Numbered from the stretch's first letter, positions 1-5,754 are shown. The stretch: DNA of 5,898 nucleotides from an uncultured Eubacteriales bacterium (GCA_900553805.1 USEU01000080.1:1-5898); one strand, 5' to 3'. The notes: a model not told the origin generated them from the letters alone. A program made the numbers and translations.

Positions 1-54
1 ACCGCGGCTGACCCCTCCGGCGCTATGCGCCGCCTCCCCTTTCAGGGGAGGTTT
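1..54. repeat. GC-rich hairpin cluster after ylxQ, possible dispersed intergenic repeat
   Basis: The stretch beyond the ylxQ stop has no start codon for a minus-strand gene. It contains two adjacent perfect hairpins: GGCGC-TAT-GCGCC (19-31) and CCTCCCCT-TTC-AGGGGAGG (33-51), preceded by CCCCTCC and GCCGCGG-like pieces. This alternation of CCTCCCC/GGGGAGG arms with a short GC-rich palindrome resembles dispersed intergenic palindromes I associate with GC-rich Oscillospiraceae genomes. That resemblance is from memory and was not searched. Its full extent lies outside the window. It could instead be only a terminator region. Confidence 0.4.
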
Positions 55-60
55 TTATTT
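33..60 (+). terminator. Rho-independent terminator hairpin, plus-strand orientation
   Basis: A perfect 8-bp stem (CCTCCCCT / AGGGGAGG, loop TTC, 33-51) is followed on the plus strand by TTTTTATTT. This has the form of an intrinsic terminator for transcription arriving from the left. Read on the minus strand, the A-rich run precedes the hairpin and no U-tract follows, so it is a poor terminator for ylxQ. It may protect the operon from convergent transcription, or be a part of a repeat element. The T-tract overlaps the last codons and the stop of ylxQ. Confidence 0.55.
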
Positions 61-471
61 CTTCCCTCTTCTGACATTCCTTTTGTGGGCCTTGGCTTCG
101 GCCTGGCGCTTCTGAAGCTTTTTGGACTTGGCGTCCAGCACATCAATGGCGCTCTGGCACAGCTGGGGCTGGGGCAGGCTCCTGAGCAGGGCCAGGGCCA
201 GGGCGGCGTCGGTGACGGCGGCGATGGCCAGACTGGTACGGCCCACGGCAATGCCCATGTCCTCCTTGGTAAAGGGCAGGCGGACGCACTGCTGCTCCGT
301 CCCGGCGGCGAAGGACTTTGCCCTGCGCCAGGTATGGTCGGAGGCGTCGGCGGCCACGGCGATCAGGTACGCCTTGCCCGTGCGGGCCATGTCGCCCACC
401 GGCTCCTCGCCCAGCTCGGCCAGGCCGGCCTTACGGGCCAGGGAGAGATAGCTCAGCGCTTTAGCCTCCAT
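55..471 (-). CDS. ylxQ: L7Ae-family RNA-binding protein YlxQ (L7Ae/L30e/S12e/Gadd45 fold)
   Basis: This 138-residue protein belongs to the small ribosomal L7Ae-like family encoded between rnpM and infB in Firmicutes. The family binds kink-turn RNA; its exact bacterial role is uncertain. Seen here: an N-terminal segment LSLARKAG (10-16 region), a central strand AYLIAVAADASDHT (34-47), and the C-terminal family signature GIAVGRTSLAIAAVTDAALA (73-92). The core ends near residue 100, the usual family length. The remaining tail is very basic, with 12 Lys/Arg in the last 24 residues. The ATG at 471 has AGGAG seven bases upstream inside the end of rnpM. The gene overlaps rnpM by 11 nt, which suggests translational coupling. 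No infB start is visible after its TAA stop. Family assignment is firm. Confidence 0.88.
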   Translation of the reverse strand: MEAKALSYLSLARKAGLAELGEEPVGDMARTGKAYLIAVAADASDHTWRRAKSFAAGTEQQCVRLPFTKEDMGIAVGRTSLAIAAVTDAALALALLRSLPQPQLCQSAIDVLDAKSKKLQKRQAEAKAHKRNVRRGKK

Positions 472-727
472 GCTCCATCTCCTTTTCCAGCCGGGCGTAG
501 ACCTCCTCCGGGATGGTCACCTCCAGGCTTCTGTCCAGGGCCTTGCTGCGCAGGGCCTTCTTCAGGCATTCGGGATCGGGGCAGATGTAAGCGCCCCGGC
601 CGGGGGCCTTCCCGCTGAAATCCAGGCTGACGCTGCCGTCGGTGCCCCGCACCACCCGGATCAGCTCCCGCTTGGCCCTGCGGGCCCGGCAGCCCATGCA
701 CTGGCGCTGGGGAATCTTCTTCTGCAA
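461..727 (-). CDS. rnpM: RNase P modulator RnpM (YlxR family, DUF448)
   Basis: This 88-residue basic protein matches the YlxR family, recently named RnpM because it binds RNase P RNA and modulates tRNA 5' processing in Bacillus. Landmarks: KKIPQRQCMGC at the N-terminus, RELIRVVR (20-27), a GKAPGRGAYICPD block (39-51) with the conserved GRGAY, and a C-terminal helix EEVYARLEKEM. Cys10, Cys13, Cys49 and Cys54 could form a CxxC/CxxxxC metal site; this is inferred and not universal in the family. The start is TTG at 727. No ATG gives the full N-terminus, and AGGGGGAG sits six bases upstream. The gene lies 39 nt after nusA and overlaps ylxQ by 11 nt, in the usual operon position. Confidence 0.92.
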   Translation of the reverse strand: MQKKIPQRQCMGCRARRAKRELIRVVRGTDGSVSLDFSGKAPGRGAYICPDPECLKKALRSKALDRSLEVTIPEEVYARLEKEMEHGG

Positions 728-733
728 GCTGTT

Positions 734-741
734 CTCCCCCT
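734..741 (-). promoter_or_regulatory. Shine-Dalgarno site fixing the TTG start of rnpM
   Basis: On the minus strand AGGGGGAG lies six bases before TTG (727-725). The downstream in-frame ATG (codon 11) would delete the conserved KKIPQRQC start of the family. The site therefore supports a TTG start. Confidence 0.75.
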
Positions 742-766
742 TTCTGTGGGATGGGAAGTTAATCTT

Positions 767-1936
767 TTATTCGGCAGCTTTCTCGCCGCCGTCGGCCCCG
801 TCCTCCGGCCCGGCGGCCTTGGGGGCCTGGGAGGCGGGCTTGATATCGATCTTATAGCCGGTGAGCCGGGCGGCCAGGCGGGCGTTCTGGCCCTCCTTGC
901 CGATGGCCAGGCTCAGCTGGTCGTCGGGCACGACGACGCTGCATGCCTTCTGCCCCGGCACCAGGGTGACGCTGATCACGTCCGCCGGGCTGAGGGCGGC
1001 CTTGACGTATTCGCAGGGGTCCTCGCTCCACACGACGATCTCGATCTTCTCGCCGTGGAGCGCTTCCACCACCGCCGCCACACGTCCGCCCCGGGGGCCG
1101 ACGCAGGCGCCCACCGGGTCGATGCCCTCCATAGTGGCGCGCACGGCCATCTTGGAGCGGGAGCCGGCCTCCCGGGCGATGTTGCGGATCTCCACCTGGC
1201 CGTCGGCGATCTCCGGGGTCTCCAGCTCGAACAGGCGGCGGATCAGGTTGGGATGGGTACGGGATACATGGATCAGCGGGCCGCGGGTGGGCTTGCGCAC
1301 CTCCATGACGTAGACCTGGATGTGGTCGCCCTCGGCGAAGTGCTCGCCGGGGATCTGCTCGGAGGCGGGCAGCAGGGCCTCGGAGGCGTCGGTGCCCTGG
1401 CCGATCCTGACAATGATGTCGCCGGTGCCGGGCATGACCCGGGACACGGTGCCGGTGAGCAGCTCCTGAGCCTTGCTGGAGTAGCTCTCGAACATGGCGC
1501 CCCGCTCGGCCTCGCGGATGCCCTGGATGACCACCTGCTTGGCGGTCTGGGCGGCGATGCGGCCGAACTTGCTGATGTCCACGGGGATATGGACGGCGTC
1601 GCCCACCTGGGCGTCGGGGTTATAGCGCCGGGCGGCGTCGATGGGCATCTCCAGGGCCAGGTCCTCCAGGTCCTCGTCGGCCACGGCGGTCTTGACCTGG
1701 AACATGGTCAGGCCATGCTCATCCAGATTCACCACCACGTTGTCGGCGGGCAGGTCCCGGCGATCCTCCCGGTCCCGGCGGTAGGCGTTGATCAGCGCCT
1801 GCTTCAGCCGCTCCACCATGTAGTCCACGGGGATGCCCTTGAGCTTTTCCAGCTCCCGCAGGCTGTCGAAAATTTCCGCGCCGATGTCCACCTTGGGGGC
1901 CTCGGCCTGTTTCTTGGCTCTGGTATTTCTTGCCAT
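767..1936 (-). CDS. nusA: Transcription termination/antitermination factor NusA
   Basis: NusA binds RNA polymerase and nascent RNA, promoting pausing and intrinsic termination and taking part in antitermination. The 389-residue product has the short Firmicutes architecture without the C-terminal acidic repeats of enterobacteria. Order: RNAP-binding N-terminal domain (about 17-145, with LEKLKGIPVDYMVERLKQAL), S1 domain (about 156-222, LLTGTVSRVMPGTGDIIVRI), KH1 (about 225-300, DPVGACVGPRGGRV) and KH2 (about 305-368, LAIGKEGQNARLAARLTG). A short Ala/Glu/Asp-rich tail follows. The start was placed at MARNTRAKK because AGGAGG lies six bases upstream (1943-1948). A longer frame from 1996 would overlap rimP and lacks family similarity. 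It is 13 nt after rimP. NusA may regulate its own operon through the hairpin at 2422-2457. Confidence 0.97.
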   Translation of the reverse strand: MARNTRAKKQAEAPKVDIGAEIFDSLRELEKLKGIPVDYMVERLKQALINAYRRDREDRRDLPADNVVVNLDEHGLTMFQVKTAVADEDLEDLALEMPIDAARRYNPDAQVGDAVHIPVDISKFGRIAAQTAKQVVIQGIREAERGAMFESYSSKAQELLTGTVSRVMPGTGDIIVRIGQGTDASEALLPASEQIPGEHFAEGDHIQVYVMEVRKPTRGPLIHVSRTHPNLIRRLFELETPEIADGQVEIRNIAREAGSRSKMAVRATMEGIDPVGACVGPRGGRVAAVVEALHGEKIEIVVWSEDPCEYVKAALSPADVISVTLVPGQKACSVVVPDDQLSLAIGKEGQNARLAARLTGYKIDIKPASQAPKAAGPEDGADGGEKAAE

Positions 1937-1942
1937 GTCTGT

Positions 1943-1948
1943 CCTCCT
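1943..1948 (-). promoter_or_regulatory. Shine-Dalgarno site deciding the nusA start
   Basis: A consensus AGGAGG lies six bases before the ATG at 1936, in the 13-nt gap after the rimP stop. It selects the MARN start over the 20-codon-longer open frame that overlaps rimP. Confidence 0.85.
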
Positions 1949-1949
1949 G

Positions 1950-2402
1950 TCAGAATTCCACCCGAAGCCGCACCAGCGCGACCTGGGATTTTTCAAATGT
2001 TACGGTTTCCTTGCCGGTGTCCACGGTCACCCGGCCGTCCTCATACCCCCGCAGCACGGCGGGGATCTCCTTCAGCCCGTTCACGGGCCGGTAGAGCTTG
2101 ACGGTGACGGGGCTGCCCAGAAAGCGGGCGAAATCCTCGGGCCGCTTCAGCGCCCGCTCCAGCCCGGCGGAGCAGACCTCGAACTGGTAACGGTCGGGGA
2201 TGGGGTCGTGCTCGTCCAGAATGGGGTCCAGGGCACGGGAGATGGCCTCGCAGTCGTCGATGTCCACGCCGCCCTCTTTGTCGATGGCGACGCGCAGGAT
2301 GTAATCCGCGCCCTCCCGGACGTATTCCACATCCCACAGCGAGCAGCCCCGTGCCTCTACGATGGGCTTGGCCAGGGCGGCCACCGTCTGCGTGATTTTC
2401 AT
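1950..2402 (-). CDS. rimP: Ribosome maturation factor RimP
   Basis: RimP assists maturation of the 30S ribosomal subunit in the cytoplasm. The 150-residue length is normal for the family. The N-terminal alpha/beta domain carries LWDVEYVREGADYILRVAID, followed by IDDCEAISRALDPILDE. The diagnostic block FEVCSAGLERALKRPEDFARFLG corresponds to the family's EVSSPGLERPL motif, here with CSAG in place of SSPG. An SH3-like C-terminal domain ends in VALVRLRVEF. The ATG at 2402 is preceded by AAAGGGTGAT, a good ribosome-binding site. It is the first gene of the operon rimP-nusA-rnpM-ylxQ, driven by the promoter at 2480-2508. A short leader reading frame ends on its start codon (TGATG). Confidence 0.96.
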   Translation of the reverse strand: MKITQTVAALAKPIVEARGCSLWDVEYVREGADYILRVAIDKEGGVDIDDCEAISRALDPILDEHDPIPDRYQFEVCSAGLERALKRPEDFARFLGSPVTVKLYRPVNGLKEIPAVLRGYEDGRVTVDTGKETVTFEKSQVALVRLRVEF

Positions 2403-2467
2403 CAGATCACCCTTTCGTCAATAAGAAAGAGAGGGGTGAGCACCCCTCTCTTTCTTAGTTTCTTCAT
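2402..2467 (-). CDS. Possible 21-residue leader peptide of the rimP-nusA operon
   Basis: A short frame opens with ATG at 2467, reads straight through both arms of the 17-bp hairpin, and ends in TGA whose A is also the first base of the rimP ATG (TGATG). The peptide begins MKKLRKRGVL and ends FLIDERVI. It is basic at the N-terminus and has no run of a single amino acid that would suggest classical amino-acid attenuation. The predicted transcript start is only about six bases upstream, so there is no room for a Shine-Dalgarno site and translation would have to be nearly leaderless. It may be chance. Confidence 0.25.
   Translation of the reverse strand: MKKLRKRGVLTPLFLIDERVI
2422..2457 (-). terminator. 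Leader terminator/attenuator hairpin upstream of rimP-nusA
   Basis: A perfect 17-bp inverted repeat with a two-base centre has arms TAAGAAAGAGAGGGGTG and CACCCCTCTCTTTCTTA. The GC-rich core (GAGAGGGGTG/CACCCCTCTC) is followed on the minus strand by TTTCTTATTG, a U-rich but interrupted tract, and preceded by a matching A-rich run. This is the form of an intrinsic terminator that could work in both directions. It lies about 15 nt downstream of the predicted start of transcription and 20 nt before rimP, so it is inside the leader. Known: Bacillus subtilis nusA is autoregulated by NusA-stimulated termination in its 5' leader. Inferred: the same arrangement exists here. It may also back up termination of the upstream DHHW gene. 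Confidence 0.7.
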
Positions 2468-2479
2468 ACGTACAGCCAT

Positions 2480-2508
2480 ATTATAGCACCGCAGACCCGG
2501 TTTTGCAA
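2480..2508 (-). promoter_or_regulatory. Sigma-A-type promoter of the rimP-nusA operon
   Basis: On the minus strand there is a -35 box TTGCAA (2508-2503), a spacer of exactly 17 bp, and a consensus -10 box TATAAT (2485-2480). Transcription is predicted to begin near 2473. That gives a leader of about 70 nt before rimP, containing the hairpin and the short frame. Confidence 0.85.
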
Positions 2509-2520
2509 GCCCTTTTTCAG

Positions 2521-2539
2521 AAATTTCCGGGGGAAATTT
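2521..2539 (-). terminator. Weak hairpin after the DHHW gene
   Basis: A perfect 8-bp inverted repeat (AAATTTCC / GGAAATTT, 3-nt loop) starts 7 nt past the stop of the DHHW gene. The stem is AT-rich and is followed by CTGAAAAAGG rather than a U-tract, so it is at best a weak terminator. It lies just upstream of the -35 box of the rimP promoter. It may act in mRNA 3'-end stability or as a partial terminator. Confidence 0.35.
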
Positions 2540-2546
2540 GAGCGTT

Positions 2547-4220
2547 TTACCCGATTTGCTGGCCGAACAGCACCCGGCTGAAGTATTCCGGGCCCATCAG
2601 GTCCTCGATGGCGGTGATATAGGGCATGAGGATGATGTAATCCGGCTTCAGCTCCTCCAGCTGCTGGATCACCGGGGTGCCGCTGTACGTGCGGTAATCG
2701 AAGGTATAGATGGTGCCGAAATTCTGGGTCAGGAAGGGCACGAAGCAGTTGGCGAAGGAGTCGCGCAGGATCACGCAGGTGGGTGCGTCCTCCAGGCTGG
2801 CGTTGCACACCATGACCATGGGGTCGTCCCCGCCGAACACGGCGTACTTGGAGAGGATGTCCATCCCCTCCCAGTAGTTGAAGAAGGGGCGCTCATATTT
2901 CCAGCCGTTGGGCTGGATGACCCACCGGGTCAGCTCCCCGGCGGGGCGGTAGGCGATGAGCTCGTCGGAGCGGAGCTTGTTGGGGCGGCTGACCCGGCCG
3001 GTGAGGCTGCCCCGGAACTCGCCCAGATTCCATTCCTCCATGTCCGAAAGCTCCACCGGCGTCATGCCCAGGGCCTCGCAGGTGGCCCGGTAGGAATAGT
3101 AGGCTCCCAGGGCGGTCCAGTGGTGATCCGTGCGGAAGAAGAGGTACTCCTCATTGTGGGCCAGCAGGGCGGAGACGGTGTCCACCTTGACGATGCGGTC
3201 GTCCAGGCGGCTTTCCAGGTAATCCAGGATCTTGCGCTGGCTCACGGAGTTCAGGGATTCCTGATACTGCTCCTCGATCATGATGCCCACGGCGGTGGGG
3301 GGCGGGGCGCTGACCACGGTGATGCCCGTGCCGTCCAGGGCCTGGACCAGGGCATTGAGCACGGCGGCGTAGTCGTCGGTGGTCTGCTTGGAGAAGTTCT
3401 GATAGACGTAGGCGGCGTCGCCCAGCTGGAAGGTGGTCAGGTTGCGGATGATCTCCGCCCCCTCGCCGGCGTTGGCTCCGTGCCACTGGGTCTCCTCCGG
3501 CTCAGTTTCCCCGGCGGAGGGTTCCTCGGGCCGGGTTTCCTCCGGCTGGGTTTCCTCGGGCCGGGTTGCTTCCGGCTGGGTTTCCTCGGGCTGGGTTTCT
3601 TCCGGCTGGGTCTCCTCCGGCCCGGTCCGGACGGCCGCGGTGGGAGCGTCGGTGGGCGCGGCCAGCATGGCGGCCGCGGTGGCGGGCTGGGCCGCTTCCT
3701 CGGTGGGCGCTTCGGTGACAGGCCGGGCGGGCGCTTCCGTCCGGGCGGACGCGGCCTGACCGGGCTCCTCCGCAGGGGCCCAGGTGGGGATCTGGATCAG
3801 AATTTCGGCGGGCTCCTCTGTGGGCGCTTCCGTCGGCGCTTCGGTGGGGGCCAGGGTGATATTGGGCACGAACACCGGCAAAGGCTCATCGTCGTCAAAC
3901 ACATCCGGCACCGTCTCCGAGGTGGGCACCGCGCCGGAGAGCATCAGGTCGGCCTCGCCGTGGAGGGCGCTGAGCATGGTGGCGGTCTCCAGCCAGCCCT
4001 CCCGCCCGGGGAAGGTATCGGAGAACCAGGTGGAGATGCCCTGGAAATACTCGCCGGAGGCCAGGCTCTCCCAGGAGAATTCCGGGAAGGCGGCCAGCTC
4101 CCGCCGCTCGGACATGGATTTGTCCGGGTGCAGCGCGGGCACAAAGCAGCATACCGTCAGCACGGCCAGCACCAGGAAGAAGGGGATCACGTATTTCAGC
4201 TTCGGTTTGTCGTTTTTCAT
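2547..4220 (-). CDS. DHHW-family (AlgX/AlgJ-like) membrane-anchored protein, probable partner of an MBOAT O-acyltransferase
   Basis: DHHW proteins are SGNH-hydrolase-like and are encoded next to MBOAT transporters that O-acetylate extracellular polymers; this one probably acts outside the membrane. Seen: a lysine-rich N-terminus and one hydrophobic segment (about 9-30) as a signal anchor; the family block SERREL-FPEFS...WFSDTFPGREGW (37-76); RTDHHWTALGAYYSY (363-377) containing DHHW at 365-368; and LRDSFA (485-490), whose Ser488 is the likely nucleophile position. Residues about 96-250 form a Pro/Thr/Glu/Ala-rich insert with APTE and PEETQ repeats, which explains the 557-residue length against roughly 400 usual (from memory). 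The ATG at 4220 has GAGGGA five bases upstream, overlapping the MBOAT stop, so translation is probably coupled. Substrate unknown. Confidence 0.87.
   Translation of the reverse strand: MKNDKPKLKYVIPFFLVLAVLTVCCFVPALHPDKSMSERRELAAFPEFSWESLASGEYFQGISTWFSDTFPGREGWLETATMLSALHGEADLMLSGAVPTSETVPDVFDDDEPLPVFVPNITLAPTEAPTEAPTEEPAEILIQIPTWAPAEEPGQAASARTEAPARPVTEAPTEEAAQPATAAAMLAAPTDAPTAAVRTGPEETQPEETQPEETQPEATRPEETQPEETRPEEPSAGETEPEETQWHGANAGEGAEIIRNLTTFQLGDAAYVYQNFSKQTTDDYAAVLNALVQALDGTGITVVSAPPPTAVGIMIEEQYQESLNSVSQRKILDYLESRLDDRIVKVDTVSALLAHNEEYLFFRTDHHWTALGAYYSYRATCEALGMTPVELSDMEEWNLGEFRGSLTGRVSRPNKLRSDELIAYRPAGELTRWVIQPNGWKYERPFFNYWEGMDILSKYAVFGGDDPMVMVCNASLEDAPTCVILRDSFANCFVPFLTQNFGTIYTFDYRTYSGTPVIQQLEELKPDYIILMPYITAIEDLMGPEYFSRVLFGQQIG
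3486..3620 (-). repeat. In-frame 15-bp tandem repeats encoding PEETQ units
   Basis: Residues 201-245 of the DHHW protein consist of about nine degenerate PEETQ-type pentapeptides (PEETQ, PEATR, PEETR, PEEPS-AG-ETE variants). Each is encoded by a 15-bp unit such as the plus-strand CTGGGTTTCCTCCGG, varying mainly at silent positions. The run is acidic and proline-rich, as expected of an extended extracytoplasmic spacer. Units of 15 bp can be gained or lost without a frameshift. Confidence 0.85.
3810..3851 (-). repeat. Short APTE repeat in the DHHW linker
   Basis: Residues 124-137 read APTEAPTEAPTEEP, a second, shorter Pro/Thr/Glu repeat at the start of the low-complexity insert. Further isolated APTE/APTD copies follow at about 170-193. 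The composition resembles Thr/Pro-rich wall-spanning linkers of Gram-positive surface proteins. Confidence 0.75.
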
Positions 4221-4229
4221 AGCAGTCCC

Positions 4230-5684
4230 TCAGAATTGGAAATAGATGAATGGATTGAAGCTGTCGCCCACCAGGTTGGCGGTGGACAGCAGCAGGAGCG
4301 CCACGGGGATCAGGCCGTAGAATGCCCAGTTCCAGCACTGGCGGGCCGCCCCCTCCGGGGGAAGCGCGCCGTCGATCCGCCGCCGCACCCCCTGCAGCAG
4401 CGGGGTGCAGGCCACGCAGGCGGTCAGCAGCAGCCAGAGATTGCTCCTGAGCTGGTTGACGCCTTCAAAGTCCGCCAGCACGCCCCCGGTCACGCCGGAC
4501 AGCCGCCCCAGCAGGGCCTTCACCAGCTCCAGATTCTGGAAGCGGAACAGCGCCCAGCCCAGGCAGACCACCAGCAGCAGATACAGATTGGAAACCACCG
4601 GCAGCTTCTTCAGCACCGGCTTCAGCAGATACCGCTCCAGCATCAGGAACAGGAAGCTCCACAGGCCCCACAGCACATAGTTCCAGCTGGCCCCGTGCCA
4701 CAGGCCCGTGAGCAGCCACACCGCCAGGGTGTTGAAGATGGCTCTGGGCACGGCGCAGCGGCTGCCCCCCAGGGGGATGTACACATAATCCCGGAAGAAG
4801 GTGCCCAGGGAGATATGCCACCGCCGCCAGAACTCGGTGACGGACCGGGACAGATAGGGATAGTTGAAGTTCTCAGGGTAGTGCAGCCCCACCATCAGGC
4901 CCATGCCGATGGCCATGTCCGAGTAGGCGGAGAAATCCAGGTAAATTTGCAGGGCGTAGGCGATCAGCCCCAGCCAGGCCCCCAGCACGGAGGTCTCCTC
5001 CAGCCGCAGCAGATTCTGGGCCAGCTGGGCCGCGTTCCCCGCCGCGGACTCAGAGAGGATCATGGTTTCCGCCAGCGCGCCGCAGGGGTTGGCCAGCAGC
5101 ACCTTCTTGGCCAGGCCGCCGCAGAACCGGGACACGCCCCGGCAGATCTCCGGCGAACGGGGCCGGTCGGAGAACAGCTCCTGGGCCACCGTCTGATAGC
5201 GCACGATGGGACCGGCGATGCACTGATGAAACAGCGCCGCGTACAGCAGCACGTTCCAGTAGCTCTTCTGGGCCGGGGCCTCCCCCCGGTATACGTCCAC
5301 CACATAGGTCAGCAGCTGGAAGGTATAGAAGGAGATGCCGATGGGCAGCACGATGTTGGCCGCCCAGGCAGGCGGCGCGCCGAAGATGCTCAGCAGGAAG
5401 CCCGCGTACTTGAAGTAGCCGATGAGCCCCAGGTCGATGACCACCGCCGCCGCCAGCCAGATCTTCGGGCGCTTCCCCCGGTCCACCCCCAGCGCGCAGA
5501 GCCAGGAGGCCAGGGCCATGCCCATGAGCAGCAGCAGATGCTTCGGCTCGCCCCAGGCATAAAAAATCAGCGACGACACCAGCATCGCCCAGTTCTGCGC
5601 CCGCTTGGACCGCCGGCACAAAAACGTCGCCCCCAAAGACAGGGGGAAAAACGCATACAAAAAAATCAGGCTGGAAAAAACCAT
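4230..5684 (-). CDS. MBOAT-family membrane O-acyltransferase (AlgI/DltB/PatA-like)
   Basis: MBOAT proteins of this group carry an acyl group, usually acetyl, through the membrane for transfer to an extracellular polysaccharide or wall polymer. The 484-residue polytopic protein shows the family series: MVFSSLIFLYAFFPLSL start, LPIGISFYTFQLLTYVVDVYRG (113-134), HQCIAGPIVRY (153-163), LDFSAYSDMAIGMG (249-262), NFNYPYLSRSVTEFWRRWHISLG (272-294), FFRDYVYIPLGG (296-307) and LLTGLWHGASWNYVLWG (324-340). His290 and especially His330 are the expected active-site histidines. The start is ATG at 5684, matching the conserved MVFSS beginning. An open frame extends 20 codons further to 5744 but would cover the promoter. 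A weak ribosome-binding site GGTGGGG lies seven bases upstream. The DHHW gene follows after 9 nt. The acceptor polymer cannot be determined. Confidence 0.94.
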   Translation of the reverse strand: MVFSSLIFLYAFFPLSLGATFLCRRSKRAQNWAMLVSSLIFYAWGEPKHLLLLMGMALASWLCALGVDRGKRPKIWLAAAVVIDLGLIGYFKYAGFLLSIFGAPPAWAANIVLPIGISFYTFQLLTYVVDVYRGEAPAQKSYWNVLLYAALFHQCIAGPIVRYQTVAQELFSDRPRSPEICRGVSRFCGGLAKKVLLANPCGALAETMILSESAAGNAAQLAQNLLRLEETSVLGAWLGLIAYALQIYLDFSAYSDMAIGMGLMVGLHYPENFNYPYLSRSVTEFWRRWHISLGTFFRDYVYIPLGGSRCAVPRAIFNTLAVWLLTGLWHGASWNYVLWGLWSFLFLMLERYLLKPVLKKLPVVSNLYLLLVVCLGWALFRFQNLELVKALLGRLSGVTGGVLADFEGVNQLRSNLWLLLTACVACTPLLQGVRRRIDGALPPEGAARQCWNWAFYGLIPVALLLLSTANLVGDSFNPFIYFQF

Positions 5685-5715
5685 AACAAAACCCCACCGC
5701 ACACAATTTGGCACC

Positions 5716-5744
5716 ATTATACAATGCCGCCCACCAAAAAGCAA
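5716..5744 (-). promoter_or_regulatory. Promoter of the MBOAT-DHHW unit
   Basis: On the minus strand there is a consensus -10 TATAAT (5721-5716), a 17-bp spacer and a weak -35 TTGCTT (5744-5739, three of six consensus bases). Predicted transcription starts near 5709, giving a leader of about 25 nt. The promoter sits just after the upstream terminator, so the two-gene unit is probably transcribed on its own. Confidence 0.7.
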
Positions 5745-5754
5745 TCTCTTCCCC

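Noticed and set aside
1937..1996. Twenty-codon N-terminal extension of nusA
   Set aside because: It overlaps the rimP end, lacks a ribosome-binding site at its ATG, and is not family-like. The ATG at 1936 has an ideal AGGAGG.
470..2101. Long plus-strand open frame of 543 codons opposite nusA and rimP
   Set aside because: It is antisense to firmly identified nusA, rimP and rnpM. Its Gly/Leu/His/Asp-rich composition is typical of a GC-rich shadow frame, and it has no recognisable domain.
2403..2479. Riboswitch or T-box in the rimP leader
   Set aside because: The leader is only about 70 nt and consists of one hairpin plus the ribosome-binding site. No conserved aptamer or T-box motif was seen.
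3486..3620. CRISPR-like array
   Set aside because: The units are 15 bp, contiguous, without spacers, and in frame inside a gene, so they are coding tandem repeats.
3433..4245. Plus-strand Ser/Gly/Val-rich frames opposite the repeat linker
   Set aside because: They are the complement of the PEETQ and APTE repeats of the DHHW gene and have no independent support.
5685..5744. Twenty-codon N-terminal extension of the MBOAT gene
   Set aside because: It would run through the TATAAT promoter box and precede the conserved MVFSS beginning. It is treated as untranslated sequence.
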